64,000 nucleotides of DNA. It comes from Streptomyces subrutilus. Lineage in GTDB: Bacteria > Actinomycetota > Actinomycetes > Streptomycetales > Streptomycetaceae. Under the pieces are notes generated by a model. The model saw only the letters and a program-made list of their open reading frames with translations. It was not told where the DNA came from and made no database searches. This document shows, piece by piece, positions 15,997 through 25,188 of this stretch. The translations under genes and the position numbers were made by a program. Numbering within the stretch: the stretch's first letter is position 1; every line of letters starts with the position of its first letter. Where the stretch lies: contig NZ_CP023701.1 in NCBI RefSeq assembly GCF_008704535.1, forward strand, positions 2,728,001 through 2,792,000, given 5' to 3'.

Positions 15997-17289
15997 TTAC
16001 CCAGGAGCGACGGGAACAACTCTGTCACGGCCACCCCTGGCCAGAACCCTCGCCAGGGACTCCACCACCTCGGGCTGGTAGTCGTGGCCCGTGCCCAGCC
16101 GCAGCTGCTCCAGGGCGGCCAGTGAGCCGCCCGGGTGACCGCCCCCGGCGGACAGGTCGTCGTAGGCGTTGACCGCCCGCACGATGCGGGCGGCCACCGG
16201 CTGCTCCCGGTACGGCTCGGCCTGCCGCTCCACCACCACGGCGACCTCCGCGGGCACCCCGGTCTGCCGGGCCACCTCCCCGCCCAGGCCGGCGATGCGG
16301 CGGGCCTCGTCGGCCGGCAGCCCGGCGGTGGCGCCGTCCGGGACCGGGTCGACGAGGGACAGCTGCCCGATGTCGTGCATCAGCGCGGCGTACTCCACCA
16401 CCGTGAGCTCCCGCTCCGACAGCCCGAGGTCCCGCCCCACGGCCCGGCTCAGGTCGGCGACCCGGCGCGCGTGCCCCGGCCGGGTGCAGCCGGCGATCTC
16501 GGTGGCGCGGGCCAGGGAGGTGATGGTCTGGCGGTAGGTGGTGCGGACGGCGGCGATCCGCCGGAAGGAGAGCTGGGTCAGCAGCAGGGGCACGCTGAGG
16601 ACGGGCAGCGCCCACAGCCCGGCGACGGCCACGCCCAGGGCCATCACCACCCCGGTGGCGCAGATCGCGGAGCCGATGCCGAGCCGGGCGCGCAGCTCGT
16701 CGCGGAGCAGGGGCCCGTACGGCCATCCGGTCCGGGCCCGGGCGAGGGTGGCGGCCAGCACGGCGTCGCACAGGGCGGTCAGGCCCAGCAGGAGCAGCAG
16801 GAAGAGGACGAGGTACGGCCCCCGGCCGGCGCCGGGCCGGAGCAGGCCGGAGCCGTACAGCGGGGCGAAGCAGACGGCGGTGAAGGCGACGGTGAGCACC
16901 CGGCTCGCGACCTGGTCGACGTCGGGTCCGCGACCCCGGGCGATGTGCGGGACGGCCCCGGCGAGGGCGGCGGCGACCACGACCGCGATGACCTGGAGCA
17001 CCCCGTGGTGGGTGGGCCGGCCGGCGTTCTCGCCCAGCAGGGCGTACGCGAGGGCCCCGGCGGAGCCCAGCGGGGCGGGCTGGCGGTCCTCGGCCGGGAT
17101 CCGTCCGGCGGCCCCGGCGCGGTGGACCGTACCGCGGTCCCGGCGGGCGAGCTCGCCGACCGCGACCAGCGCGCCGAAGGCCAGGGCCGCGCCGGGGTCG
17201 GACACCCCGTTCCACAGGGTCGCGCCGAGGGCGGCCGCGGTGAGCAGTCCGGCGCCGGCGCGGACCGCCCACGCGGCGGCGCTCCTCAC
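15997..17289 (-). CDS. Membrane HD-domain protein with degenerate HD-GYP half
   Basis: A 430-residue protein with about six or seven hydrophobic segments in the first 220 residues, followed by a cytoplasmic HD domain (ALMHDIGQLSLVDPVPDG). The second half of a true HD-GYP domain (HHE...DG.GYP) is missing: the equivalent region reads VVERQAEPYREQPVAARIVRAVNAYDDL. It therefore probably lacks cyclic-di-GMP phosphodiesterase activity or has another substrate. The GTG start overlaps the stop of the upstream full HD-GYP gene by 4 bp, so the two are co-translated and may form a complex. Streptomyces HD-GYP proteins have been named HdgA/HdgB; I did not assign the symbol. Confidence 0.8.
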   Translation of the reverse strand: MRSAAAWAVRAGAGLLTAAALGATLWNGVSDPGAALAFGALVAVGELARRDRGTVHRAGAAGRIPAEDRQPAPLGSAGALAYALLGENAGRPTHHGVLQVIAVVVAAALAGAVPHIARGRGPDVDQVASRVLTVAFTAVCFAPLYGSGLLRPGAGRGPYLVLFLLLLLGLTALCDAVLAATLARARTGWPYGPLLRDELRARLGIGSAICATGVVMALGVAVAGLWALPVLSVPLLLTQLSFRRIAAVRTTYRQTITSLARATEIAGCTRPGHARRVADLSRAVGRDLGLSERELTVVEYAALMHDIGQLSLVDPVPDGATAGLPADEARRIAGLGGEVARQTGVPAEVAVVVERQAEPYREQPVAARIVRAVNAYDDLSAGGGHPGGSLAALEQLRLGTGHDYQPEVVESLARVLARGGRDRVVPVAPG

Positions 17290-18794
17290 GCCCCGCCCCC
17301 CGGCCCGCGCCGCCCACGGCCGGGCGGCGCGGGGGCGGGCGGCCCGGCGGCGGCCTCCCGTGCCTGGGCCGGCAGCCCGGCCGCCCCGTCCGCGCCGGTC
17401 CCGGGAGCACCACCGGGGCCGGCTACGGCACCGGCACCGGGACCGGTCGTCTGCCGGTCCTCGTCGGAGGTGACCACGGGGTGCCACCCCTGCCGTGCGA
17501 CGGCCCCGGTCAGCGCCCGCACCATCGCCGGGTCGAACTGCGCCCCCGCGCACCGCTCCAGCTCGGCCAGGGCGGTCGGCACCGGGCGGGCCCGGCTGTA
17601 GGAGCGGGTCGAGGTCATCGCGTCGAAGGCGTCGGCCACCGCCACCACCCGGGCCAGCACCGGGATCTGCTCCCCCCTCAGCCCGTACGGGTAGCCGGAG
17701 CCGTCGACGCGCTCGTGGTGGTGCAGGATCGCGGACCGGGCCTCCCCCAGGAAGCCGATGCCGCGCACCATCTCGTGCCCGTACTCGGGGTGCAGCTCGA
17801 TGACCCTGCGCTCCTCCGGCGTGAGCGGGCCGTCCTTGCGCAGCAGCCGGGTGGGGACGCCGAGCTTGCCGACGTCGTGCAGGATGCCGGCGATGCGGAC
17901 GACTTCGAGGCGCTCCTCGCCCATGCCCAGCTCGCGGGCGATCATCGCGGAGGCCTGCCCGACCCGCTCGCTGTGGCCGCGCGTGTAGCGGTCCTTGATG
18001 TCGACGGCCTGCACGAGGGCGCGGATGGTGGAGCGGTGGGCGGCGCGCTCGCGGTGGTACTGCGCGAACACCCAGCAGGAGATGTACATCGGCAGCAGGA
18101 CCAGCAGGGCCGCCGGCAGTCCGTACGGGCTGCGCCACATGACGGCCATCATCAGCCCGGCCAGCCCGTGCACGCAGTGCGGCGCCAGGGACCGGGCCGG
18201 CAGCCCGCGCCAGGCGGTGGCGGCGGGCCGGCGTTCGGCGGTGGCCAGGACGCCCCCGTCGAGCGCGGTGAGCACCAGGCAGAAGGCGGTGGCGGCGGCC
18301 GCGGCCGGGAGCATCGCGTACGGGAAGTCGGCCCCCCAGCCGACCGGTCCCGGCCCTCCCGCGCCGCCGCCCGCGGAGACCGCGGATCCGGCGGCCCCGA
18401 GCGTCGCCGGGCCGCCCAGCAGGCCGTGGACGTGCCCCGCGACCCAGGCGGCCACCGCCTGCTGCGCGGCGTGCCACACCCGGCGGACGCCCGCGGGCCG
18501 TTGGACCACGGCTCCCGCGAGCCCGCCGGGCAGCGCCACGAGCGCGGCGGCGGCGGGGGGCAGCAGGAAGACGGCGGCCAGCAGCACGGGGAAGAAGGAG
18601 CCGACGTCCTCGGGGACGCGGCCGGCCGGCAGCGGGCAGAGCCGGACGAGTTCGCAGCCGAGGTAGAGGGCGGCCAGCAGGGCCACCGCGGGCCAGGGCG
18701 TGCCGCGGTCCAGGGTGGCGGGCGCGACGCACGCGGCGGCCGCGAGGAGGACGCAGAGGATGTAGCCGCGCGCCCCCGGCGGAAGTGCCCGCAT
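17286..18794 (-). CDS. Membrane-bound HD-GYP domain protein, putative c-di-GMP phosphodiesterase
   Basis: A 502-residue protein. Several hydrophobic segments fill roughly residues 1-230, then comes a complete HD-GYP domain: HDVGKLGVP, the conserved Glu/His residues of PEERRVIELHPEYGHEM, and HHHERVDGSGYPYGL. HD-GYP enzymes hydrolyse cyclic-di-GMP, which in streptomycetes controls development. The last 70 residues are a Gly/Pro/Ala-rich tail. The ATG at 18794 is chosen because GGGGAGGAGAG lies just upstream; an open frame extends 45 codons further but has no such site. It is followed by a paralogue with a 4-bp overlap. Confidence 0.88.
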   Translation of the reverse strand: MRALPPGARGYILCVLLAAAACVAPATLDRGTPWPAVALLAALYLGCELVRLCPLPAGRVPEDVGSFFPVLLAAVFLLPPAAAALVALPGGLAGAVVQRPAGVRRVWHAAQQAVAAWVAGHVHGLLGGPATLGAAGSAVSAGGGAGGPGPVGWGADFPYAMLPAAAAATAFCLVLTALDGGVLATAERRPAATAWRGLPARSLAPHCVHGLAGLMMAVMWRSPYGLPAALLVLLPMYISCWVFAQYHRERAAHRSTIRALVQAVDIKDRYTRGHSERVGQASAMIARELGMGEERLEVVRIAGILHDVGKLGVPTRLLRKDGPLTPEERRVIELHPEYGHEMVRGIGFLGEARSAILHHHERVDGSGYPYGLRGEQIPVLARVVAVADAFDAMTSTRSYSRARPVPTALAELERCAGAQFDPAMVRALTGAVARQGWHPVVTSDEDRQTTGPGAGAVAGPGGAPGTGADGAAGLPAQAREAAAGPPAPAPPGRGRRGPGGGA

Positions 18795-19004
18795 GGCGCT
18801 CTCCTCCCCTGTGCCGTGCGCGCCTGGTACCGAATCGGACCGGCGCCGAATGGGGAGGATAAGCGGGGCCCCCGAGCCAAGTGGGCCACATATTCGCATT
18901 GCACCAAGCGGACGCCCCCGGATTAGCACCTTCGGGTGAACGAAGGGCCCTTCCGGGGGCGATGGTTCGAACGGCTGCGGCCGGGGCGGTCCTGGCGGGG
19001 CCGG

Positions 19005-19310
19005 TCAGCCGCCGGCGGGGTTGTCGGCGGTGACGTCGTGGTCCGGCACGGCCTGGCCCGAGCGGATCAGTTCGATCCGGCCCATCACCTTCGACCGCAG
19101 GTCGCTCGGCACGTCGTCCGACCCGCAGCAGCGCTTGACCAGCTTCTTCACGGCCTGCTCCAGGCCGTACTTCTCCAGGCAGGGATTGCATTCGCCGAAG
19201 TGCGTCTCGAACTTCGTGCAGTCACTGTCCGGCATCTCGTGGTCGAGGAACTCGTAGAGGTGGTCGAGCACCTCGGCGCACTCCGTCTCGTGCGGCTCTC
19301 CGCAACTCAT
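19005..19310 (-). CDS. rsrA: RsrA, zinc/thiol anti-sigma factor of SigR
   Basis: A 101-residue ZAS-family anti-sigma factor. It has Cys3, His7, Cys11, His37, Cys41 and Cys44 (HFGECNPC), with Cys61-Cys62 near the end, the cysteine pattern I recall from S. coelicolor RsrA. Reduced RsrA binds zinc and holds SigR inactive; disulfide stress oxidises the cysteines, expels zinc and frees the sigma factor. Its ATG overlaps the sigR stop (ATGA), giving near-stoichiometric co-translation. It is transcribed from the SigR-dependent promoter upstream of sigR. Confidence 0.97.
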   Translation of the reverse strand: MSCGEPHETECAEVLDHLYEFLDHEMPDSDCTKFETHFGECNPCLEKYGLEQAVKKLVKRCCGSDDVPSDLRSKVMGRIELIRSGQAVPDHDVTADNPAGG

Positions 19311-20116
19311 GAGCCCGAGCCTTTCCGGTCGTTCGACTCCCCCGCGCCCGCGGGGACGAGCCCGCGCTCACGGGCGTAGTCCTCCAGCATTCCGCGGAGT
19401 TGACGGCGGCCACGGTGCAGTCGTGACATGACCGTACCGATGGGTGTCCCCATGATGTCCGCGATCTCCTTGTACGCAAAGCCCTCTACGTCGGCAAGAT
19501 AGACCGCGATGCGGAACTCCTCCGGAATGGCCTGCAGGGCTTCTTTCACGTCCGAATCGGGCAGGTGGTCGAGCGCCTGCGATTCGGCGGAGCGCAGCCC
19601 CGTCGACATGTGCGATTCGGCGCGCGCCAGCTGCCAGTCCTCGATCTCCTCCGCCGCGCTGCGCTGGGGCTCGCGCTGCTTCTTGCGGTAGGAGTTGATG
19701 AACGTGTTGGTGAGGATGCGGTAGAGCCAGGCCTTCAGGTTGGTGCCCTCGCGGAACTGGTGGAACGACGCGTATGCCTTCGCGTACGTCTCCTGGACCA
19801 GGTCCTCGGCGTCGGCCGGATTGCGCGTCATGCGCAGCGCGGCCGAGTACATCTGGTCGAGGTAGCCGAGGGCGTCCCGCTCGAAGCGCGCGTTGCGCTC
19901 CGGGGTCGTCTCCTCCGCGTGGCCTTCGTCGGTCCCAGCGACAGGACCCACCTCCTCCGACAGCGTGGCGGCTCCGAAAGCGGATCCGCTCGAATCGGAG
20001 AATAGTCGACCTTCCCGGGCCTCCGCCGCCCGAAGCGAGCCGCGCTTCGGCCCGGGCAGCACCGTCCAGTCCAGGTCAGCGGCCTGCGGACGGTTCTGGC
20101 TGATGACCTGGGTCAT
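19307..20116 (-). CDS. sigR: SigR, ECF sigma factor for thiol-oxidative stress (two start sites)
   Basis: An ECF sigma factor with region 2 ([33 protein letters not shown]) and region 4 ([42 protein letters not shown]). It directs transcription of thioredoxin, mycothiol and protein-quality genes. Two in-frame starts are credible. The GTG at 19951 gives the 214-residue SigR beginning [10 protein letters not shown], matching the known N-terminus. The ATG at 20116, behind GGAGGAGAGG, adds exactly 55 residues, the size of the unstable SigR' isoform described in S. coelicolor. The coordinates given cover the long form. A GGAAT-N19-GTT promoter lies upstream, so SigR activates itself. It overlaps rsrA by 4 bp. 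Confidence 0.96.
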   Translation of the reverse strand: MTQVISQNRPQAADLDWTVLPGPKRGSLRAAEAREGRLFSDSSGSAFGAATLSEEVGPVAGTDEGHAEETTPERNARFERDALGYLDQMYSAALRMTRNPADAEDLVQETYAKAYASFHQFREGTNLKAWLYRILTNTFINSYRKKQREPQRSAAEEIEDWQLARAESHMSTGLRSAESQALDHLPDSDVKEALQAIPEEFRIAVYLADVEGFAYKEIADIMGTPIGTVMSRLHRGRRQLRGMLEDYARERGLVPAGAGESNDRKGSGS

Positions 20117-20164
20117 GCGTGGCCTCTCCTCCGACGATTTTCCGTGCGTTCCGACATCCGGGAC

Positions 20165-20191
20165 AACAGCGGGGGGCGGGCGGCGCATTCC
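20165..20191 (-). promoter_or_regulatory. SigR-dependent promoter of sigR-rsrA
   Basis: Reading the minus strand, GGAAT (20191-20187), 19 bp, GTT (20167-20165) matches the SigR consensus GGAAT-N18/19-GTT exactly. It is about 50 bp upstream of the ATG at 20116, so the stress transcript carries the long SigR' start. Confidence 0.9.
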
Positions 20192-20284
20192 CGCTGTCCG
20201 GCGGGGTTCCGGGCCTCCTCGGTCCCACCGGGCGCCGCCCGCGGGTGATCCGCGTCACGCCCCGCGCCCGGGCGCCGGAGTCCG

Positions 20285-20944
20285 TCAGGTCGTGCGGGCG
20301 GCGAGCCGCTCCAGCCAGTCCCCGACCGCGTCCGTGATCACCGCGAGGGCGGCCTCCTGGGTGGTGTCGGCCCGCTTGGGCACCGCGAAGGAGTGGTCGC
20401 CGTGCGCCACCTCGACGAGCTCGTACGGGTCCCGCGCGCCCGGCGCCGGGAACTCGCCGGGGCGGCCGAAAGCGTCCCGGCCCCCTTGGACCACCAGGGT
20501 GGGCCGGCCCGCCTCCAGCAGTTCCGCGGCCCGGGACTTCTCGGGGCGGCCGGGCGGGTGCAGCGGGAAGGCCAGGGCCAGCACCCCGGCCGCGTCCAGC
20601 CCGGCCGCGGTCCGGCAGGCCACCCGGGCCCCGGCGCTGCGTCCGCCGGCGACCACCGGCGGGCCGGGCCGTACCAGGGCCGGCCACAGGCCCCGCCAGC
20701 CCTCGTCGAGCACCTTGGGCGCGGCGGCGACCTTCCGGCCCGCGACCCGCCAGGGCTGCTCGACCAGGGCGACGGTGACGCCCCGGGGGGGCAGGGCGGC
20801 GGCCAGGGCCCGCAGGTCGCGGGCCTCGATGCCGCCGCCGGCTCCGTGGCCGACGGCGAGCACGAGGCGGGCGCCGCGGGCGGTGTGCCAGGTGATGCGG
20901 GCCTCGCCCGGCGGGGTGTCGACGGTCTCGGTGCGCGTGGTCAT
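20285..20944 (-). CDS. Alpha/beta-hydrolase family protein
   Basis: A 219-residue cytoplasmic protein of the KANL3/TEX30-like (dienelactone-hydrolase-related) alpha/beta-hydrolase group. An oxyanion-region motif VGHGAGGG sits near residue 33. The nucleophile elbow reads GGRSAGARVA near residue 103, with the DAFG acid region and a late histidine in VAHGDHSF. This makes a Ser-Asp-His triad plausible. The ATG at 20944 is preferred to a start 13 codons earlier because the extra residues are Arg-rich and non-conserved in appearance. The substrate is unknown. It is a single gene between sigR and the SRAP gene. Confidence 0.8.
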   Translation of the reverse strand: MTTRTETVDTPPGEARITWHTARGARLVLAVGHGAGGGIEARDLRALAAALPPRGVTVALVEQPWRVAGRKVAAAPKVLDEGWRGLWPALVRPGPPVVAGGRSAGARVACRTAAGLDAAGVLALAFPLHPPGRPEKSRAAELLEAGRPTLVVQGGRDAFGRPGEFPAPGARDPYELVEVAHGDHSFAVPKRADTTQEAALAVITDAVGDWLERLAARTT

Positions 20945-21004
20945 GCGCCGATCATGCCGGGCGCCGGGCCCGCGCACCCGCACCCGACAGGCCGGCGGGC
21001 CCGG

Positions 21005-21820
21005 TCAGAAGAGGGTGGCCTCCTCCGGCGCGGCCAGTTCGTCCAGCAGCTCGGGCCCGTTGTTGCGGACGTTGCTGACCGCGGTGGACACCGGGTAGGC
21101 CCGCATCAGTCCGCCCGGCGGCGGCGCCAGCAGGTCCCGCAGCTCGTCCGGGTCGGTGCGGGCCGGGTCCAGCCAGGCGTCCCAGCGGTCGGGGGTGAGC
21201 ATCAGCGGCATCCGGGGGTGGATGTCGGCGAGCGAGGCGGGCCCCTCCTGCGGGGCCGCGGCCAGCGGTCCGGTCTCGGCCTCGGCGGTGATCACCGAGC
21301 AGGTCGCCCACCAGGCGAGCGGGTGGTCGTCGGGCAGGGTGCGGTCGCGCCAGAACTCGTATATCCCGGCCATGGCGAAGACCGAGCCGTCGGCGGGGAG
21401 CACGAAGTACGGCTGCTTGCGGGCCCGCTTCTTCTTCCCCTCGACCTCCAACTGCCGTTCGTCGTGGGCGGTGACCCACTCGTAGTAGCCGTCGGCGGGG
21501 ACGATGCAGCGCCGCTGGGCGAAGGGCCGGCGGAAGGACGGCTTCTCGTGCACGGTCTCGGACCGGGCGTTGATCATCCGGGCGGCGCCGGCGGGGTCCT
21601 TGGCCCAGGAGGGCACCAGCCCCCACTTCAGGACGCGGAGCTGGCGAACCGGACGGGGGTCCGGCGCGTCCTTCAGGGGACGGTCGAGGACGACGAGGAC
21701 CTCTTTCGTCGGCGCCACGTTCCAGTCGGGTGCCAGGGCCTCTTCCGGCTCCCACTTCTCGACGCCGAAGACCTGCGCCAGGTCCTCGGCTCCACGACTC
21801 GCTGCATACCGTCCGCACAT
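21005..21820 (-). CDS. SOS response-associated peptidase (SRAP/YedK/HMCES family)
   Basis: A 271-residue protein beginning MCGRYA. Cleavage of Met1 exposes Cys2, which in this family crosslinks covalently to abasic sites in single-stranded DNA and protects them. Other hallmarks are present: NVAPT, the WGLVPSWA loop, [19 protein letters not shown] and DIHPRMP (catalytic His). The start at 21820 is fixed by the requirement for Cys2; the open frame extends 11 codons upstream. A short basic insertion ([10 protein letters not shown]) precedes YFVLPADG. It is divergent from the neighbouring M50 protease gene. Confidence 0.95.
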   Translation of the reverse strand: MCGRYAASRGAEDLAQVFGVEKWEPEEALAPDWNVAPTKEVLVVLDRPLKDAPDPRPVRQLRVLKWGLVPSWAKDPAGAARMINARSETVHEKPSFRRPFAQRRCIVPADGYYEWVTAHDERQLEVEGKKKRARKQPYFVLPADGSVFAMAGIYEFWRDRTLPDDHPLAWWATCSVITAEAETGPLAAAPQEGPASLADIHPRMPLMLTPDRWDAWLDPARTDPDELRDLLAPPPGGLMRAYPVSTAVSNVRNNGPELLDELAAPEEATLF

Positions 21821-21873
21821 GGCTGCCACACTGCCATGGCACCCGACCACCACCGCAAGGAGTCCGCCCCTTC

Positions 21874-22587
21874 ATGGACAGCAGCACGACGGCCGGCCTG
21901 TGGGACCGGCTCACGGGGATACAGACCGCGCCCGACCTGTGGCTGGTGGTCGTGACGGGGGTGGCCGCGCTGGCGGCCGTGGGGCCGCGCCCGCTGTGGC
22001 GGCTCTCGCGCAACGCCGTCACCATCGCGCACGAGGGCGGGCACGGCCTGCTGGCGCTGCTGACCGGACGGCGTCTGGACGGGATACGGCTGCACTCCGA
22101 CACCAGCGGCGTCACCGTCAGCCGCGGCCGTCCCACCGGCCTCGGGATGGTCCTGACGGCCGCCGCCGGGTACACGGCGCCCTCGCTGCTCGGACTCGGC
22201 GGGGCCGCGCTGCTGTCCGCGCACCGGATCACCCTGCTGCTGTGGGCGGCGACCGCCCTGCTCCTGGCCATGCTGGTGATGATCCGCAACGCCTACGGGG
22301 CGCTCACCGTGGTGCTGACCGGCGGCGCGTTCCTGCTCGTCTCCTGGCTGGCGCCGGCCGAGGTGCAGGCGCTGTTCGCGTACGCGGTGGTGTGGTTCCT
22401 GCTGCTCGGCGGGGTCCGGCCGGTCTTCGAGCTCCAGGCCAAGCGGCGCCACGGCGGAGCCCCCGATTCGGACGCGGACCAGCTGGGGCGGCTCACACAC
22501 GTCCCTCCCGTGGTCTGGCTCCTCCTGTTCCACGTGGTCGCGCTCTGTTCGCTGCTCGGCGGCGGGCGCTGGCTGCTCGGTCTCTGA
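21874..22587 (+). CDS. M50-type integral membrane metalloprotease
   Basis: A 237-residue membrane protein with about five or six hydrophobic segments. A zinc-binding HEGGH (HExxH) lies in the second segment at about residue 51 ([22 protein letters not shown]), typical of the M50B-like group. Such proteases cut substrates within the membrane, often anti-sigma factors. There is no PDZ domain. The ATG at 21874 is preceded by AAGGAG. It diverges from the SRAP gene and lies 53 bp before aroA. The substrate is unknown. Confidence 0.85.
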   Translation: MDSSTTAGLWDRLTGIQTAPDLWLVVVTGVAALAAVGPRPLWRLSRNAVTIAHEGGHGLLALLTGRRLDGIRLHSDTSGVTVSRGRPTGLGMVLTAAAGYTAPSLLGLGGAALLSAHRITLLLWAATALLLAMLVMIRNAYGALTVVLTGGAFLLVSWLAPAEVQALFAYAVVWFLLLGGVRPVFELQAKRRHGGAPDSDADQLGRLTHVPPVVWLLLFHVVALCSLLGGGRWLLGL

Positions 22588-22640
22588 GACGGCCCCGCGA
22601 TCAAGATCTGGGGCGGGGCGGAGCCACTAAAGTGGGGGCC

Positions 22641-24038
22641 ATGACCGAGACCCCCGCGCTCCCCGCCCTCTGGCCCGCTCCGCTCGCCGAAGCGGCCGTA
22701 CACGCCACCGTCACGGTGCCCGGGTCCAAATCGGTCACCAACCGGGCCCTGGTGCTCGCCTCGCTGGCCGCCGAGCCCGGCTGGGTGCGGCGCCCGCTGC
22801 GCTCGCGCGATTCCCAGCTGATGGCCGACGCCCTGCGCGCCATGGGCGTGGGCATCGAGGAGACCGTCTCCTCGGCCTCCGGCGGGGACGACGCCGGGGG
22901 CGAGGCCTGGCGGATCATCCCGGCGGCCCTGCACGGCCCGGCCACGGTCGACGTGGGCAACGCGGGCACGGTCATGCGCTTCCTGCCGCCCGTCGCCACC
23001 CTCGCCGCGGGCGACATCCGCTTCGACGGCGACCCCCGTTCCTACGAGCGCCCCCTCGGCCAGGTCATCACCGCCCTGCGCACCCTGGGCGCCCGCATCG
23101 ACGACGACGGCCGCGGGGCGCTCCCGCTGACCGTGCAGGGCGGCGGGGCGCTGGAGGGCGGGGTCGTCGAGATCGACGCGACCAACTCCTCGCAGTTCGT
23201 CTCCGCGCTGCTGCTCTCCGCCCCGCGCTTCAACCAGGGCGTCGAGGTGCGGCACGTGGGCACCAACCTGCCGTCGATGCCGCACATCCGGATGACGGTG
23301 GAGATGCTGCGCGCGGCGGGCGCGCAGGTCGACACCCCCGAGGCGGGCGGCGAGAAGGACGTGTGGCGGGTGACGCCCGGCGCGCTGCTGGGCCGCGACA
23401 TGATCGTGGAGCCCGACCTGTCCAACGCCCAGCCCTTCCTGGCGGCCGCCCTGATCACCGGCGGCACGGTCACCGTCCGGGACTGGCCGCGCCGCACCAC
23501 CCAGCCGGGTGACGCGCTGCGCCGCATCTTCACCGAGATGGGCGGCTCCTGCGAGCTGACCGACGCCGGCCTGGTCTTCACCGGCACCGGCAAGATCCAC
23601 GGCATCGACGTGGACCTGGGCGAGGTCGGCGAGCTCACCCCGGGCATCGCGGCGGTGGCGGCCCTGGCCGACTCGGAGTCGGTCCTGCGCGGGGTCCAGC
23701 ACCTGCGGCTGCACGAGACCGACCGGCTGGCGGCGCTGACCCGGGAGATCAACGCGCTCGGCGGCGACGTCACCGAGACCGCGGACGGGCTGCACATCCG
23801 CCCGCGCCCGCTGCACGGCGGCACCTTCCACACCTATGACGACCACCGGATGGCCACCGCGGGCGCGGTGATCGGCCTGGCGGTGGACGGGGTGCTCATC
23901 GAGAACGTGGCGACCACGGCGAAGACCCTGCCGGACTTCCCGGCCATGTGGGCGGAGCTGCTCGCGGGCGACGCCGCGGTGTCCGGGGCCGCGGTGACCG
24001 GGGGCTCCGCGGGCCCCGGAGCGGGTGCGGGAGCGTAG
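22641..24038 (+). CDS. aroA: 3-phosphoshikimate 1-carboxyvinyltransferase (EPSP synthase)
   Basis: A 465-residue enzyme of the shikimate pathway that joins shikimate-3-phosphate and phosphoenolpyruvate to make EPSP for aromatic amino acids. Motifs include [17 protein letters not shown] (phosphate-binding Lys, near residue 28), [35 protein letters not shown] and YDDHRMAT. The ATG at 22641 follows a GTGGGGG site. A Gly/Ala-rich tail ends the protein. It is followed after 8 bp by rsgA, an arrangement common in actinobacteria. Confidence 0.97.
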   Translation: MTETPALPALWPAPLAEAAVHATVTVPGSKSVTNRALVLASLAAEPGWVRRPLRSRDSQLMADALRAMGVGIEETVSSASGGDDAGGEAWRIIPAALHGPATVDVGNAGTVMRFLPPVATLAAGDIRFDGDPRSYERPLGQVITALRTLGARIDDDGRGALPLTVQGGGALEGGVVEIDATNSSQFVSALLLSAPRFNQGVEVRHVGTNLPSMPHIRMTVEMLRAAGAQVDTPEAGGEKDVWRVTPGALLGRDMIVEPDLSNAQPFLAAALITGGTVTVRDWPRRTTQPGDALRRIFTEMGGSCELTDAGLVFTGTGKIHGIDVDLGEVGELTPGIAAVAALADSESVLRGVQHLRLHETDRLAALTREINALGGDVTETADGLHIRPRPLHGGTFHTYDDHRMATAGAVIGLAVDGVLIENVATTAKTLPDFPAMWAELLAGDAAVSGAAVTGGSAGPGAGAGA

Positions 24039-24046
24039 GGCACGTC

Positions 24047-25057
24047 ATGCGCAGGTACGGCAAGAACACCGACGAGGACGACATCCGCTCCCGCCCCAAC
24101 CCCAAGGGCAACCGGCCGCGGACGAACATCCGGCCCAAGCACGAGGACGCCTCCGAGGGCTTCGTCCTCACCGTCGACCGGGGCAGGCTGACCTGCCTGG
24201 TCGGCAACCGCACCGTGCACGCCATGAAGTCCAGGGAGCTGGGCCGCAAGGCGGCGGTGGTGGGGGACCTGGTCTGGATCGTCGGTGACCTGTCCGGCAA
24301 GAAGGACACCCTGGCGCGGATCGTGCGGATCGAGGAGCGCAAGTCGGTCCTGCGGCGCACCGCGGACGACGACGACCCGTACGAGCGCGTGGTCGTGGCC
24401 AACGCCGACCAGCTGGCCATCGTCACGGCCCTGGCCGATCCGGAGCCCCGGCCCCGGATGATCGACCGCTGCCTGGTGGCCGCGTACGACGCCGGGCTGG
24501 AGCCCCTGCTGGTGCTCACCAAGTCCGACCTGACCTCCGCCGACAAGATCCTGGAGATCTACTCGACGCTCGGCGTGAACTACGTGGTGACCAACCGCGA
24601 GGAGCTGGCCACCGGCGACGCGGCCGACCGGGTGCGCGAGCGGCTCAACGGCCGGATCACCGCCTTCGTCGGCCACTCGGGCGTCGGCAAGACCACCCTG
24701 GTGAACTCGCTGGTCGCCGAGGACCGCAAGCGCGCCACCGGTCATGTCAACGCGGTCACCGGCCGCGGCCGGCACACCACCACCTCGGCGCTCGCCCTGC
24801 CGCTGCCCTCGGGCGACGGCTGGGTCATCGACACGCCGGGCGTGCGGTCCTTCGGCCTGCACCACGTGGACCCGTCCCGGGTGATCCTGGCCTTCCCCGA
24901 CCTGGTGCCGGGGACGGAGGAGTGCCCGCGGGCGTGCAGCCACGACGAGCCCGACTGCGCGCTCGACAAGTGGGTGGAGGACGGCCACGCGGACCCGGCG
25001 CGGCTGTACTCGCTGCGGCGGCTGCTGGAGACGCGGGAGCGCCGCGAGGGCGACTGA
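24047..25057 (+). CDS. rsgA: Ribosome small-subunit-dependent GTPase A
   Basis: A 336-residue circularly permuted GTPase. An N-terminal OB-like domain precedes the G motifs in permuted order: TKSD (G4), GHSGVGKTTLVNSL (G1/P-loop), the G2 loop with RGRHTT, and DTPG (G3). The C-terminal zinc knuckle CPRACSHDEPDC follows. RsgA assists late maturation of the 30S subunit and leaves upon GTP hydrolysis. The ATG at 24047 lies 8 bp after aroA, and the two are probably co-transcribed. An Arg/Lys-rich N-terminal tail (RSRPNPKGNRPRTNIRPK) likely contacts rRNA. Confidence 0.95.
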   Translation: MRRYGKNTDEDDIRSRPNPKGNRPRTNIRPKHEDASEGFVLTVDRGRLTCLVGNRTVHAMKSRELGRKAAVVGDLVWIVGDLSGKKDTLARIVRIEERKSVLRRTADDDDPYERVVVANADQLAIVTALADPEPRPRMIDRCLVAAYDAGLEPLLVLTKSDLTSADKILEIYSTLGVNYVVTNREELATGDAADRVRERLNGRITAFVGHSGVGKTTLVNSLVAEDRKRATGHVNAVTGRGRHTTTSALALPLPSGDGWVIDTPGVRSFGLHHVDPSRVILAFPDLVPGTEECPRACSHDEPDCALDKWVEDGHADPARLYSLRRLLETRERREGD

Positions 25058-25112
25058 CGCGGGGCGCCGGGTGCGGCGGGGGCCCGTGTGACGTTTGGCG
25101 GGCACCCCGTCT

Positions 25113-25170
25113 GGTGAATGCATCACCGCACCGAGTGACACGGGGTACGAGCCGGGACGTGTCACGTGAC
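25113..25170. promoter_or_regulatory. Cluster of GTGA/TCAC palindromes upstream of the SMR gene
   Basis: Three nested or adjacent symmetrical elements occur in 58 bp: GGTGA-ATGCA-TCACC (25113-25127), GTGACACG (25135-25142) with CGTGTCAC (25158-25165), and the perfect palindrome GTCACGTGAC (25161-25170). They end 18 bp before the start codon. This looks like an operator array for a dimeric repressor such as the TetR protein encoded next door. Confidence 0.55.
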
Positions 25171-25188
25171 CGCGGGGAGCGTTCTCTC

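Noticed and set aside
18942..18953. Palindrome GAAGGGCCCTTC after rsrA as a terminator
   Set aside because: It has no loop, so it cannot form a normal intrinsic terminator stem; too short to call an operator.
25135..25165. Possible guanidine (mini-ykkC) riboswitch upstream of sugE, because of GGT-ACGA-GCC
   Set aside because: Only one weak ACGR-loop hairpin is present; the class needs two tandem stable hairpins. The dominant symmetry fits a protein operator.
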